A DNA stretch of 64,000 nucleotides, from contig NZ_BCQA01000001.1 in the NCBI RefSeq assembly GCF_001748145.1, forward strand, positions 310,001 through 374,000, in the 5' to 3' direction. The notes beneath the pieces are model-generated. The model was given only the letters and a program-made list of their open reading frames with translations, was not told the DNA's origin and did no database searches. This DNA comes from Bosea sp. BIWAKO-01 (GTDB taxonomy: Bacteria > Pseudomonadota > Alphaproteobacteria > Rhizobiales > Beijerinckiaceae). Shown here piece after piece: positions 51,056 through 60,597 of the stretch. Made by a program: the position numbers and the translations under genes. Every line of letters starts with the position of its first letter. Within the stretch, counting starts at the first letter, position 1.

Positions 51056-52294
51056 ATGGCCCGTCTGGTGATGAAATTCGGCGGAACCTCCGTCGCCACT
51101 GTCGAGCGTATCAAGAATGCCGCCCGCCACGTCAAACGCGAGTTCGACGCCGGCAACGAGGTCGCAATCGTCGTCTCCGCCATGTCAGGCAAGACCAACG
51201 AACTCGTGGCCTGGTGCAAGGAGGCGGCGCCGTTCTTCGACCATGCGGAATATGACGCCGTGGTCGCATCCGGCGAGCAGGTCACCTCCGGGCTGATGGC
51301 AATCGTGCTGCAGTCCATGGGCCTGCCGGCGCGCTCCTGGCAGGGCTGGCAGATCCCGATCTTCGGCTCGGACGCCCATGGCTCGGCCCGTATCGAGGGC
51401 GTCGACGGCGCCGGCATCCTCGCCGGCTTCGACCGGAATCGCGAGATCGCCGTCTGCTCCGGCTTCCAGGGCCTGCACGCGACGACGAACCGCATCGTCA
51501 CGCTCGGGCGCGGCGGCTCCGACACCAGCGCGGTCGCGCTTGCCGCCGGCCTGAAGGCCGATCGCTGCGACATCTACACCGATGTCGACGGCGTCTACAC
51601 CACCGACCCGCGCGTCGTGCCGAAGGCGCGGCGCATGGACAAGGTCTCCTTCGAGGAGATGCTGGAAATGGCCTCGCTCGGCTCGAAGGTGCTGCAAGTG
51701 CGCTCGGTCGAGATCGCCATGGTCCAGCGCGTGCCGACCTATGTGCGCTCCTCCTTCGACGACCCCGACAATCCCAATCCAGGCACCCTCATCTGCGACG
51801 AGGACGACATCGTGGAACAGCAGATCGTCACCGGCATCGCGTTTTCGCGCGACGAAGCCCAGATCACGCTCCGGCGTGTCGCCGACAAGCCGGGTGTGGC
51901 CGCGGCCATCTTCGGCCCGCTCGCCGATGCGAACATCAATGTCGACATGATCATCCAGGTCGTCTCGGACGACCAGGCGACCACCGACATCACCTTCACC
52001 GTCCCGACCGCCGATTACGAGCGCGCCAAGACGCTGCTCGAGAGCCGCCACGACAGCATCGCCTATCAGAGCTTGCAGGGCGCGACCGATGTGGTGAAAA
52101 TCTCCGCCATCGGCGTCGGCATGCGCAGCCATGCCGGTGTTGCGGCCCGCGCCTTCCGCGCGCTCGCCGAGAAGGGCATCAACATCCGCGCGATCACGAC
52201 CTCCGAGATCAAGTTCTCGGTGCTGATCGACGCGGCCTATACAGAGCTCGCGGTGCGGACGCTGCACTCGCTCTATGGGCTGGACGCGGCCTGA
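51056..52294 (+). CDS. lysC: Aspartate kinase
   Basis: 412 residues: the kinase domain opens MARLVMKFGGTSV (ATP/aspartate site) and has LGRGGSDTSAVALAAGL and the allosteric segment VDGVYTTDPRVVPKA; two ACT domains follow (about 265-410: VAAAIFGPLADANINVDMIIQ and GVAARAFRALAEKGINIRAI). It phosphorylates aspartate for lysine, threonine and methionine synthesis and is feedback-inhibited. The start is set by the family N-terminus; upstream in-frame codons are not conserved. Confidence 0.97.
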   Translation: MARLVMKFGGTSVATVERIKNAARHVKREFDAGNEVAIVVSAMSGKTNELVAWCKEAAPFFDHAEYDAVVASGEQVTSGLMAIVLQSMGLPARSWQGWQIPIFGSDAHGSARIEGVDGAGILAGFDRNREIAVCSGFQGLHATTNRIVTLGRGGSDTSAVALAAGLKADRCDIYTDVDGVYTTDPRVVPKARRMDKVSFEEMLEMASLGSKVLQVRSVEIAMVQRVPTYVRSSFDDPDNPNPGTLICDEDDIVEQQIVTGIAFSRDEAQITLRRVADKPGVAAAIFGPLADANINVDMIIQVVSDDQATTDITFTVPTADYERAKTLLESRHDSIAYQSLQGATDVVKISAIGVGMRSHAGVAARAFRALAEKGINIRAITTSEIKFSVLIDAAYTELAVRTLHSLYGLDAA

Positions 52295-52309
52295 CCCTCG
52301 GCGCATCAC

Positions 52310-52334
52310 AACCGCGCGCAGCACGCGCGCGGTT
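52310..52334 (+). terminator. Hairpin between lysC and ftrA (probable terminator)
   Basis: AACCGCGCGC and GCGCGCGGTT pair perfectly over AGCAC, 16 bp after the lysC stop, followed by a TTT run that is too short for a classic terminator. It separates convergent genes. Confidence 0.5.
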
Positions 52335-52370
52335 TGGATCCCAGCAAGTGCAACACGCGGCCTAAGCAGC

Positions 52371-53351
52371 CTAGCGGCGCGAGAACTGCAGCCGATGGGC
52401 GGTTGGCGTGGTGCGCAGGCGCTGCCGGAAATGGTGGCGCAGCGCCGCCGCGGAACCGAGCCCGGCGCGATAGGCGACCTCGTCGACCCCGAGCGTGGTC
52501 GTCTCCAGCAGATCGCAGGCATGGGCGACACGCTCGTTGAGGATCCACTCGCCCGGCGCGCTGCCAGTGGCCTCCGTGAAACGCCGGAAGAACGTGCGCT
52601 GGCTCATGCCGGCCCGGTCGCTGAGCCGCTGCAAGGTCAGGTCCTCGGCCAGCGACGAGCGCATCCAGTCGAGCAATGGCGACAGGCGCGCCCCGGTCTG
52701 CGGCGGTAGCGGGCGACGGACGAATTGTGCCTGGCCACCGCTGCGATGCGGAGGCACGACCATGCTGCGCGCCACCAGGTTCGCGGCCTCGGGCCCAAGG
52801 TCGCGGCGGACGATATGCAGGCAAAGGTCGATGCCGGCCGCGCTGCCGGCCGAGGTCAGGATGTCACCCTCGTCGACATAGAGCACATCGGGCTCGAGCC
52901 GCACCGCGGGATGGCGTTTCGCAAAATCCGCCCCGTACTGCCAGTGGGTCGTCGCCCTGCGCCCGTCCAGCAGGCCGGCAGCCGCCAGCACATAGGCTCC
53001 ACCGCAGATCGAGACGACGCGGCTGCCGCCGCGATGCGCCGCGCGCAGGGCGCCCGCCAGCGGCTCCGGCACCGGCTCGTCAAGGCCACGCCAGCCGGGA
53101 ACGATGATGGTTCCCGCCCCCTGCAGCAGAGCGAGCCCACCATCGGCCTCGACCGCAAGGCCGCCATGGGCGCGCAAACGCCCGGGCTCGCCAGCGGCCG
53201 TGCGGAATTCGTACCAGTCTTCCGGCAGGCCGGGCCGGCGCGAGCCGAAGACCTCGGCGACAATGCCGTATTCGAAGGTGCAGAGCCGGTCGTAGGCAAC
53301 CGCGACGACGCGATGCGGGGCCTGCGGAGGTGGCTCCAGGCGATTTGGCAT
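52371..53351 (-). CDS. ftrA: GlxA/FtrA-family AraC-type transcriptional regulator
   Basis: 326 residues: a DJ-1/PfpI-like sensing domain (about 12-190; VVSICGGAYVLAAAGLLDGRRATTHW) and a C-terminal AraC helix-turn-helix pair (about 220-325; LQRLSDRAGMSQRTFFRRFTEATGSAPGEW). This is the FtrA layout. Divergent from an EamA exporter gene across 86 bp, which it probably controls. Confidence 0.9.
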   Translation of the reverse strand: MPNRLEPPPQAPHRVVAVAYDRLCTFEYGIVAEVFGSRRPGLPEDWYEFRTAAGEPGRLRAHGGLAVEADGGLALLQGAGTIIVPGWRGLDEPVPEPLAGALRAAHRGGSRVVSICGGAYVLAAAGLLDGRRATTHWQYGADFAKRHPAVRLEPDVLYVDEGDILTSAGSAAGIDLCLHIVRRDLGPEAANLVARSMVVPPHRSGGQAQFVRRPLPPQTGARLSPLLDWMRSSLAEDLTLQRLSDRAGMSQRTFFRRFTEATGSAPGEWILNERVAHACDLLETTTLGVDEVAYRAGLGSAAALRHHFRQRLRTTPTAHRLQFSRR

Positions 53352-53437
53352 GATCTTTACGATAGTCGTCCTTCTCGCCACTTACCAGCGTCGCGGAGGC
53401 CGCGCATGGTCCGGCCCGTGATCGCGAGGTGCCGGGC

Positions 53438-54349
53438 ATGGTGATGCAAGTCGAGTTGGTCAGGGAGAAGCAGGGCGGCCGAACGATGCTGCTGGCGGTC
53501 GGCCTCGTGCTGTCGTCCAGCCTGCTCTATGTCCTGGGCTACTCCCTGTCGAAGACCCTGGTCTCCTCCTACGGATTGAGCGCGCTGCAGGTGACCTTCC
53601 TGCGCTGTCTTCTGGTCCTGGTGGGAAGCCTCGTCCTGCTGGCCTGGCCGCGGAGCGGCGTCACGCAGGCGCGGTTGCTGCACCCGCCGCGCGCCTGGGA
53701 GCAGCGCGCCGCGGCGGCTGCGCTGGTCGCCTCGAACGTCCTGGCTATCGTCGCCTATAGCCTCATGCCGGTCACGGCAGCCTCGGCGCTCGGCTTCACC
53801 GCACCGCTCCTGCTCACTGCTCTGGGCGGACTCTTGCTCGGGGAGCGCATCTCGCTCGGACGTTGGCTCGGTGCTGCAAGCGGCTTTGCGGGCATGCTGC
53901 TGATCGTCAGGCCAGGCGAAGGCGGAGCCTGGCCGGGTATCCTCGCCTCTATAGGCGCGGCCGCCAGCTATGCGCTGTATCAAATCCTGGTGCGCCGGCT
54001 GCGCGATGTCGCAAACAGCCTCGATACCGCCATGCAGGTGGCGGTTGTCGGCTTCGCACTGCTGGCGGCAACGATGCTCTGGTTCTGGCATCAGGTCAGC
54101 GCCGAGGCCTTCGCCCTCGTTTTGCTCTTCACTGTGATCCAGACGGCTGCCCTCGCCTGTATCGCTGGCGCGCTCCGGCGCGGCGAAGCCTCTCGACTCG
54201 CGCCCTGGCAATTCTCCGGCCTGCTCTGGGCCATGCTGATCGATGCCCTGCTGTTCACGACGCTGCCCTCCCCCGTCTCACTCCTCGGCGGCGGCCTGAT
54301 CATCGCGGGAGGCTTGCTGGCGCAGGGCAGAGAACGAAGAACCGCCTGA
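53438..54349 (+). CDS. EamA/DMT superfamily exporter
   Basis: 303 residues with ten predicted helices; the first EamA repeat begins MLLAVGLVLSSSLLYVLGYSLSK and the second around residue 150. Start support: GCGAGG 8 nt before the ATG at 53438; an ATG at 53486 is an alternative. Divergent from ftrA. The substrate is unknown. Confidence 0.83.
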   Translation: MVMQVELVREKQGGRTMLLAVGLVLSSSLLYVLGYSLSKTLVSSYGLSALQVTFLRCLLVLVGSLVLLAWPRSGVTQARLLHPPRAWEQRAAAAALVASNVLAIVAYSLMPVTAASALGFTAPLLLTALGGLLLGERISLGRWLGAASGFAGMLLIVRPGEGGAWPGILASIGAAASYALYQILVRRLRDVANSLDTAMQVAVVGFALLAATMLWFWHQVSAEAFALVLLFTVIQTAALACIAGALRRGEASRLAPWQFSGLLWAMLIDALLFTTLPSPVSLLGGGLIIAGGLLAQGRERRTA

Positions 54350-54370
54350 GGCGATCGGAGGGGAGCCCGG

Positions 54371-55272
54371 CTACGCCGCCTGCCGGAAGGCGGCGGCGAC
54401 CTCCCGCATCCACGCGCAGAACGCCGCAACCCCGGGCCGCGCCCGGCTCGTCTCGGGACAGACGAGAAAATAGGCGAAATCCTCGAGCAGCACGACATTC
54501 GCGAGCTGGACCAGCCCCCCTCCGCGAGGTCGGATTCGATCATCGCCGCCGGCAGCAATCCAGCGCCCTGACCGGACAGCACCGCTTTCAGCATCAGGCC
54601 TGAATCGTCGAAGGACGGTCCGCGCGGCGCACCGAATTCCTCGATGCCCTGCGCCTGAAACCAGCGCTGCCAGGCCTTGCGCTCGCTGTCATGGACATGG
54701 GGCCAATGCGCCAGGGCAGCCGCATCCTGCGGCCTGCCGAGGGAAGCCAGCAGGGTCGGGGCCGCGACGGGAACGACCTCGACGGCAACCAGAAGCTCGC
54801 TGCGCAATCCGGGATAATGGCCAAAACCGTGCCGGATCGCGACATCGACCCCGTCGCGGCTGAAATCCGCCAGCGCAGTACCGGTCACGACCCGTAGATC
54901 GATATCGGGATGGGCATCGTGGAACTGCTTGAGGCGCGGCACCAGCCAGGCGCTCGCGAAGAATGGCGTCGTGCTGATCGTCAGCGGGCCCGTGCCGGGA
55001 TCGGCGGCGATGCGCCTTGATGCCTCGGCGATCTGCCGGAAGGCGTTGCGCACCGGCGGCATCAGGCTCTGTCCGGCCGGCGTGAGGACCATGCCGCGAT
55101 TGATCCGCAGGAAGAGCTGCGTACCGAAATGAAGCTCCAGGGCCTTGAGCATCTGGCTGACCGCGCCCGGCGTCACGCAGAGCTCATCGGCAGCCTCCTT
55201 CACGGAGAGATGCCGAGCCGTGGCTTCGAAGGCCCGCAGGGCATTCAGCGGTGGCAGTCGATCGATTTTCAT
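54371..55272 (-). pseudogene. LysR-family (GcvA-like) regulator, frameshifted near the 3' end
   Basis: The first 250 codons read as an ordinary GcvA-type LysR protein (RLPPLNALRAFEATARHLSVKEAADELCVTPGAVSQMLKAL, then an effector domain to IESDLAEGG). At a run of six Gs (54515-54520 on the plus strand as Cs) the frame is lost. The +1-shifted frame continues the expected C-terminus (LVQLANVVLLEDFAYFLVCPETSRARPGVAAF and onward) and ends at a stop at 54371. One extra G would restore the gene. A TTAG/CTAA pair (55273-55285) lies just upstream. It is either a sequencing error or a genuine homopolymer deletion; the annotated span covers the restored reading. Confidence 0.75.
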
Positions 55273-55446
55273 TTAGTTTTTCTAACTTATTTTCATAGAG
55301 ATCCTAGTTTGCCTCCGGCATGTTCATTCGTCAAATTGCCGAAATACCGACAAAACTCGTGAACCTCTGCTGCCTTATCGAAATGATCAGCAAGAGAAAA
55401 ACTGAACTTTTATCTCACCCTTCCCCCTACCCGCCGGAGCCCATGC

Positions 55447-56850
55447 ATGCCCAACCTCCCCGACGCGTCCCATTACCTCTCATTGTCGGAGCTCGCGGCG
55501 CGCATCCAGGCACGCGACATCTCGCCGGTGGCGGTGACGCGGTCGCAGCTCGAGCGCATCGAAAGCCTGGACACGGAGCTTCACAGCTTTGCCGGCGTGA
55601 TGGCGGATACCGCGCTGGCCGAGGCCGAGAGCGCAGAGGCAGAGATCGCCGCCGGGCGCTATCGCGGGCCTCTGCATGGCGTGCCGATTGCCGTGAAGGA
55701 CCTGTTCTGGACGCAGGGTTTCCCGACGGCCGGTGGGATGACGATCCATAAGCAGCACCGGCCGCAGGAGGACGCCACGGCTGTGCGCCGCCTGCGCGAG
55801 GCGGGAGCCGTCCTGCTGGGCAAGCTGGAGATGACGGAAGGGGCCTATTCCGACCACCACCCCATGGTGACGCCACCCCGCAATCCCTGGAATGCCGCGT
55901 ACTGGACCGGCATCTCGTCGAGCGGCTCGGCCGCGGCGACGGCGGCCGGCCTGTGCTACGGCGCGCTCGGTTCCGATACCGGAGGGTCGATCCGCTGGCC
56001 CTGCGCGGCTACAGGCCTGACCGGGCTGAAACCGAGCTGGGGCCGCGTCAGCCGTCACGGCACATTCGAGCTGGCCGCGACGCTCGACCATCTCGGGCCG
56101 ATGGCGCGCGATACCCGGGATGTCGCCGCGATCCTGCAAGCCATCGCCGGTGCCGATCCCGCCGATCCGACCGCGCTCGGCGCACCGGTTCCGGACTATC
56201 TCGCAGCGACCCGGCAAGGCGTCGGCGGCGTGCGGATCGGCATCGATCCAGCCTGGAACAGCGAAGGTGTCGATGCGACGACGCAGGCGGTTCTGAACGA
56301 GGCCATCGCGGTCTATCGGGCGCTCGGAGCCGAGATCGTCGAGATTCAATTTCCGGATGTAAAGCAGATCGTCGCCGATTGGGCGCCGAACTGCGCGGTG
56401 GAAGCCGCCATCGCCCATGAAGCGACCTATCCCGCCAGCAAGGACGAATACGGCCCGGTTCTGACCTCGGTCATCGAGACGGGGCGCGCGCTTTCGGGCC
56501 TCGACTATCAGCGCATCCTGCTGCGGCGCATGGCCTTTCGCGGGCGCGTCGCCGCCCTGTTCGGTACGATCGATCTGCTGCTGACCCCGGTTCAACCCTT
56601 CCCGCCGCTGACGCTTGCGACGATCAGCACATTGGGAGAGCAGCCCGGGCTGATCGCCGACCTGCAGCGCTACACCTGCCCCTTCAACATGACAGGCAAC
56701 CCGACGCTCACTTTGCCCGGCGGCTTCTCCGAGGGAATGCCGATTGGGCTCCAGCTCGTTGCAGCGCAGCTGGACGAAGCCACACTGATCCGCGCCGGCG
56801 CAGCCTTCCAGGCTGCGACCACATGGCACCGACACCACCCGGCCCTTTGA
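55447..56850 (+). CDS. Amidase (amidase signature family)
   Basis: 467 residues with the Ser-cisSer-Lys triad K84 (GVPIAVKDLF), S157 (GISSSGSAA) and S181 (GSDTGGSIRWPCA). Members hydrolyse aryl or aliphatic amides to acids. GGAG lies 7 nt before the ATG at 55447. Preceded by the divergent LysR pseudogene and followed after 10 nt by an MFS transporter gene, which suggests uptake and hydrolysis of an amide. Confidence 0.92.
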   Translation: MPNLPDASHYLSLSELAARIQARDISPVAVTRSQLERIESLDTELHSFAGVMADTALAEAESAEAEIAAGRYRGPLHGVPIAVKDLFWTQGFPTAGGMTIHKQHRPQEDATAVRRLREAGAVLLGKLEMTEGAYSDHHPMVTPPRNPWNAAYWTGISSSGSAAATAAGLCYGALGSDTGGSIRWPCAATGLTGLKPSWGRVSRHGTFELAATLDHLGPMARDTRDVAAILQAIAGADPADPTALGAPVPDYLAATRQGVGGVRIGIDPAWNSEGVDATTQAVLNEAIAVYRALGAEIVEIQFPDVKQIVADWAPNCAVEAAIAHEATYPASKDEYGPVLTSVIETGRALSGLDYQRILLRRMAFRGRVAALFGTIDLLLTPVQPFPPLTLATISTLGEQPGLIADLQRYTCPFNMTGNPTLTLPGGFSEGMPIGLQLVAAQLDEATLIRAGAAFQAATTWHRHHPAL

Positions 56851-56860
56851 GGAGCCCGCG

Positions 56861-58102
56861 ATGAGCACGCATCCAACGGGTCACGCCTCCCCGATCTTCC
56901 ATGGCTGGCTTGTGGTCGCGGCGGCGTTTGCCGTCACCTTCGTCGGCTTTGGCAGCGCCTACACCTTCAGCGCCTTCGTCGAATCCCTGCAGACGGATTT
57001 TTCCGCCTCCCGCGCTTCGGTTTCCCTGGTCTTTTCGCTCGCCGGCTTTCTCTATTTCGGCTTCGGACTGATCAGCGGCCCCCTTGCGGACCGCTGGGGC
57101 GCCCGCAGGCTTGTCTTTCTCGGCATGCTGCTCACCGGGCTTGGCATGGCCGCGGCGGGAGCGGCGCGGAGCCTGACCGAGATCTACCTGGCCTATGGCC
57201 TCGGCGTCGGGCTCGGCATCGGCTGCTCCTATGTTCCGGCGTTGGGCGCGGTGCAGCGCTGGTTCGTCAAACGCCGCGGCTTCGCGTCGGGTCTCGCGGT
57301 CAGCGGCATCGGTGTCGGCACTCTCGTGATGCCGCCCCTCGCCTCGCTGCTGATCGAGCAGATCGGCTGGCGGAACGCCTATTTCGCGCTTGGCGGGCTC
57401 GCGGCGATCATTGGTGCAGCGATGGCGCTCCTGATCGAAAGCGACCCGCGCAAGCGCGGGCTGCTGCCGGACGGGGACGCCCTGCCCCCAGGCGGCATCA
57501 CGGCGCAGGCGACCGGCATGTCAATTCCTGAGGCGGTGTGGTCACAGCCCTTCATCAGGCTCTACGCAGCCTGCCTGATCGGCTCGTTCGGGGCCTTCGT
57601 CCCCTTCGTCCATCTCGTGCCCTACGCCCTGGACCGGGGCGTCCCGCAGGGCCGGGCCGTCCTGCTGCTCGCGCTGATCGGCGTCGGCAGCACGGCCGGC
57701 CGCTTCTGCCTCGGCAATCTGGCGGACCGGATCGGCCGCCACCGCGCCCTTCTCGTCATGTTCCTGGGCATGGCCGGCGCGCTCGGCATCTGGTGGCTCT
57801 CGAGCGGCTTCGCGATGCTGGCCGTCTTCGCGCTGCTTTATGGCGTCTTCTATGGCGGCTGGGTCGCTGTGCTGCCGGCGGTCGTCATGGATCGTTTCGG
57901 CGGGCGCAATGTCAGCGGGATCATCGGCATTCTCTATACGAGCGTCGCGTTTGGAACCCTGATCGGACCGCCAGCCGCCGGGCTCATCTTCGATCTGACC
58001 CAGAGCTATGCGATCGCGATCCTCGCCTGCGCCGGCGCCAACATCCTTGCGGCCCTCATCATGGCGCATTCCGCGGGGCCCCCACGCTCCCTGCCGCGTT
58101 GA
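56861..58102 (+). CDS. MFS transporter (oxalate/formate antiporter-like)
   Basis: 413 residues with twelve helices and the MFS loop LADRWGARRLVFLGML between helices 2 and 3; the sequence VVAAAFAVTFVGFGSAYTFSAFVESLQTDF recalls the OFA/monocarboxylate branch. GAGGAG is placed before the ATG. It lies 10 nt behind the amidase gene and 31 nt before the next gene, so it is likely part of the same operon. Confidence 0.9.
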   Translation: MSTHPTGHASPIFHGWLVVAAAFAVTFVGFGSAYTFSAFVESLQTDFSASRASVSLVFSLAGFLYFGFGLISGPLADRWGARRLVFLGMLLTGLGMAAAGAARSLTEIYLAYGLGVGLGIGCSYVPALGAVQRWFVKRRGFASGLAVSGIGVGTLVMPPLASLLIEQIGWRNAYFALGGLAAIIGAAMALLIESDPRKRGLLPDGDALPPGGITAQATGMSIPEAVWSQPFIRLYAACLIGSFGAFVPFVHLVPYALDRGVPQGRAVLLLALIGVGSTAGRFCLGNLADRIGRHRALLVMFLGMAGALGIWWLSSGFAMLAVFALLYGVFYGGWVAVLPAVVMDRFGGRNVSGIIGILYTSVAFGTLIGPPAAGLIFDLTQSYAIAILACAGANILAALIMAHSAGPPRSLPR

Positions 58103-58133
58103 CCTCGCCTCCTACCGCACCGATGATGCCGGC

Positions 58134-59174
58134 ATGTCCGCCGGCCCCGCCTCCGCCGCCCCCGAATTCGACCCTGCCAGGCTCGAAGCCTTCCTGCGCT
58201 CCGCCCTGCCCGGCCGGGCGGCCGGCGCGATGGCGCTGGAGCGCATCAGCGGCGGCCAGTCGAACCCGACCTTCTTCCTCTCCTTTCCCGAAGCCGGCAC
58301 GCGGCTGGTCATGCGCAAGAAGCCGCCGGGCCCGCTGCTGCCCTCGGCCCATGCGGTCGACCGCGAATACCGCATCCTCAAAGCGCTCGCGGGTTCGCAA
58401 GTGCCGGTGCCGCCGGTGCTGCTGTTCCATGCAGAAGACGATATCGTCGGCACGCCCTTCTACCTGATGGAACGGCTCGACGGCCGTGTCTTCCATGACG
58501 CGGCACTGCCGGGCGTGGCGCCGGCCGAGCGCCGGCAGATGTATTTCGCCATGGCCGAGACCCTGGCCGCCCTGCATCGCTTCGACTGGCAGGCCGCCGG
58601 CCTCGCCGATTACGGCAAGCCTGGAAACTATTATGCCCGCCAGCTCGCGCGCTGGGGCCGGCAATGGCGCGAGACCAGGACCCGCGACATCCCCGAGATC
58701 GATCGGCTGATCGACTGGCTGAGCGCCCATCTCGACGAAGGCGCGGAGACGACGATCGTCCATGGCGATTTCCGGATGGGCAACCTGATGTTTCACCCGG
58801 TCGAGCCGCGCGTCGTCGCCGTGCTCGACTGGGAGCTCTCGACGCTCGGCCATCCGCTCTCCGACGCTGCCTTCTCCTGCCTGCCCTGGCATTCCGGCCC
58901 CGCCATGTATCAGGGCATCATGGGCCTCGACCGCGAGGCGCTCGGCATCCCGGCCCAGGCCGAGTACCTCTCCCGCTATTGCGCGGCAGCCGGCCGCAAG
59001 GACGGCCCGGGACGTTTCCACCTCGCCTTCTCGCTCTTCCGCTTCGCCGTCATCCTCGACGGCATTGCGGCGCGCGCCAGGGCCGGCAATGCCGCAGCCG
59101 AGAATGCGGTCGCGGTCGGCGGGATGGCCGAGAGCTTTGCCCGGCAGGCCGCCGCTATCATCGACCAGAGTTGA
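58134..59174 (+). CDS. Aminoglycoside-phosphotransferase-fold kinase (ACAD10/11-type APH domain)
   Basis: 346 residues: ISGGQSNPTFFLSF (glycine-rich loop), VHGDFRMGNLMFHP with the catalytic Asp, and VAVLDWELSTLGHPLSDAAF with the metal Asp. This is the phosphotransferase domain that in animals is fused to an acyl-CoA dehydrogenase in ACAD10/11, where it acts on 4-hydroxyacyl-CoAs. The next gene is a separate acyl-CoA dehydrogenase, so the pair looks like the split form. The ATG at 58134 is preferred to the longer frame from 58008, which overlaps the MFS gene. Confidence 0.88.
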   Translation: MSAGPASAAPEFDPARLEAFLRSALPGRAAGAMALERISGGQSNPTFFLSFPEAGTRLVMRKKPPGPLLPSAHAVDREYRILKALAGSQVPVPPVLLFHAEDDIVGTPFYLMERLDGRVFHDAALPGVAPAERRQMYFAMAETLAALHRFDWQAAGLADYGKPGNYYARQLARWGRQWRETRTRDIPEIDRLIDWLSAHLDEGAETTIVHGDFRMGNLMFHPVEPRVVAVLDWELSTLGHPLSDAAFSCLPWHSGPAMYQGIMGLDREALGIPAQAEYLSRYCAAAGRKDGPGRFHLAFSLFRFAVILDGIAARARAGNAAAENAVAVGGMAESFARQAAAIIDQS

Positions 59175-59186
59175 ACGGGGTTCACC

Positions 59187-60458
59187 ATGGATTTCGCCTA
59201 TTCCGCCAGGGTCGAAGAGCTGCGCTCGCGGCTGCAAGCCTTCATGGATGCCCATGTCCAGCCGGCAGACGCCACGTGGAAGCATGAGGTCGAGGCGGGG
59301 CGCTATCCGCTGACGCTGATCGACGGGCTGAAAGAGAAGGCGAAATCCGAGGGCCTGTGGAACCTGTTCCTGCCGGCGCTGAAGCCCGACGAGCCCGGCA
59401 CGCGGCTGAGCAATCTCGAATACGCCCCATTGGCGGAGATCATGGGCCGAATCTTCTGGTCGTCGGAAGTGTTCAACTGCAACGCTCCCGACACCGGCAA
59501 CATGGAAATCCTGCACATGTTCGCGACGCCGGCGCAGCGCGAACGCTTTCTCGTTCCGCTGATGAAGGGCGAGATCCGCTCCTGCGTTGGCATCACCGAG
59601 CCCGGTGTCGCCTCCTCCGATCCGACCAATCTGCAGACCACGATCATCCGAGACGGCGACGACTATGTCATCAACGGCCGGAAGTGGTGGACCACCGGCG
59701 CCCTGCATCCCAACGTCAAATTCTGCATCGTCATGGGTCTCTCGGACACGCGCCCGGAGGCCGATCCGCACAAGCGCCATTCCATGGTGATCGTGCCGAT
59801 GGATACGCCCGGCGTGAGCGTGATGCGCAACCTGCCGCTGCTCAACCACCACTCGCCCGAAGGCCATACCGAAACGGATTTCGACAATGTCCGCGCGCCA
59901 GCCGCCAACATGCTTGGCGAGGAAGGGGCGGGCTTTGCGTTGGCGCAGGCGCGGCTCGGGCCCGGCCGCATCCACCACTGCATGCGCACGATCGGCCAAT
60001 GCGAGGTCGCGCTCGAACTGATGGTCGAGCGCGCGCTGCAGCGGAAGGCCTTTGGCCGGCACCTCTCGGACTATGCCAATGTCCAGGACTGGATTGCCGA
60101 AGGGCGCATGGAAATCGACCAGGCGCGGCTGCTCTGTCTGCGCGCCGCCTGGATGATGGACAAGCACGGCAACAAGGCCGCGCGCACCGAGGTCTCCTCG
60201 ATCAAGGTCGTGGCGACGCGGCTGCAGACCAAGATCGCCGACCGGGCGATTCAGGTCTTTGGCGCCGCCGGTCTCTCCAACGATACGCCGCTCGCCTTCA
60301 TCTATAGCTGGGGCCGGGCGCTGCGCTTCATCGACGGGCCGGACGAGGTGCATCTGCGCACGGTCGCCCGTGCCGAGATCAAGAAACGGCAGGCGAGCAA
60401 TCGCAGCACGATGGCCGAGCAGGGCGTGACGATGCCCTATCTCAAGCCCGCGGGTTAA
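59187..60458 (+). CDS. Acyl-CoA dehydrogenase (ACAD10/11-like)
   Basis: 423 residues: VGITEPGVASSDPTNLQTTI, the RKWWTTGALHPNVKF loop and the ending LRFIDGPDEVHLRTVARAEI. DGPDEVH stands where most family members have the EGT catalytic motif, as in ACAD11-type enzymes. The kinase gene just upstream (12 nt apart) supports a joint role in dephosphorylating or oxidising a phosphorylated hydroxyacyl-CoA. Confidence 0.92.
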   Translation: MDFAYSARVEELRSRLQAFMDAHVQPADATWKHEVEAGRYPLTLIDGLKEKAKSEGLWNLFLPALKPDEPGTRLSNLEYAPLAEIMGRIFWSSEVFNCNAPDTGNMEILHMFATPAQRERFLVPLMKGEIRSCVGITEPGVASSDPTNLQTTIIRDGDDYVINGRKWWTTGALHPNVKFCIVMGLSDTRPEADPHKRHSMVIVPMDTPGVSVMRNLPLLNHHSPEGHTETDFDNVRAPAANMLGEEGAGFALAQARLGPGRIHHCMRTIGQCEVALELMVERALQRKAFGRHLSDYANVQDWIAEGRMEIDQARLLCLRAAWMMDKHGNKAARTEVSSIKVVATRLQTKIADRAIQVFGAAGLSNDTPLAFIYSWGRALRFIDGPDEVHLRTVARAEIKKRQASNRSTMAEQGVTMPYLKPAG

Positions 60459-60459
60459 A

Positions 60460-60500
60460 GCATCGGCCCGAGACGTGGATTGCGGTTTTCGGGCCGATGC
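60460..60500. repeat. Palindromic intergenic element (family copy)
   Basis: GCATCGGCCCGA and TCGGGCCGATGC are perfect 12-bp arms over a 17-nt loop containing GTGGATTGCGG. It starts 1 nt after the acyl-CoA dehydrogenase stop and may double as its terminator. A related copy lies at 62067-62112. Confidence 0.65.
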
Positions 60501-60597
60501 AGTCACAGAAGGCCGCGCAGAAACCGGGTGGAAGCCCATGCCCGAGGCATGGGAGCCTCTTTCGACACGCTGACACCAGTCGAAGAAGGCTCCCGCC

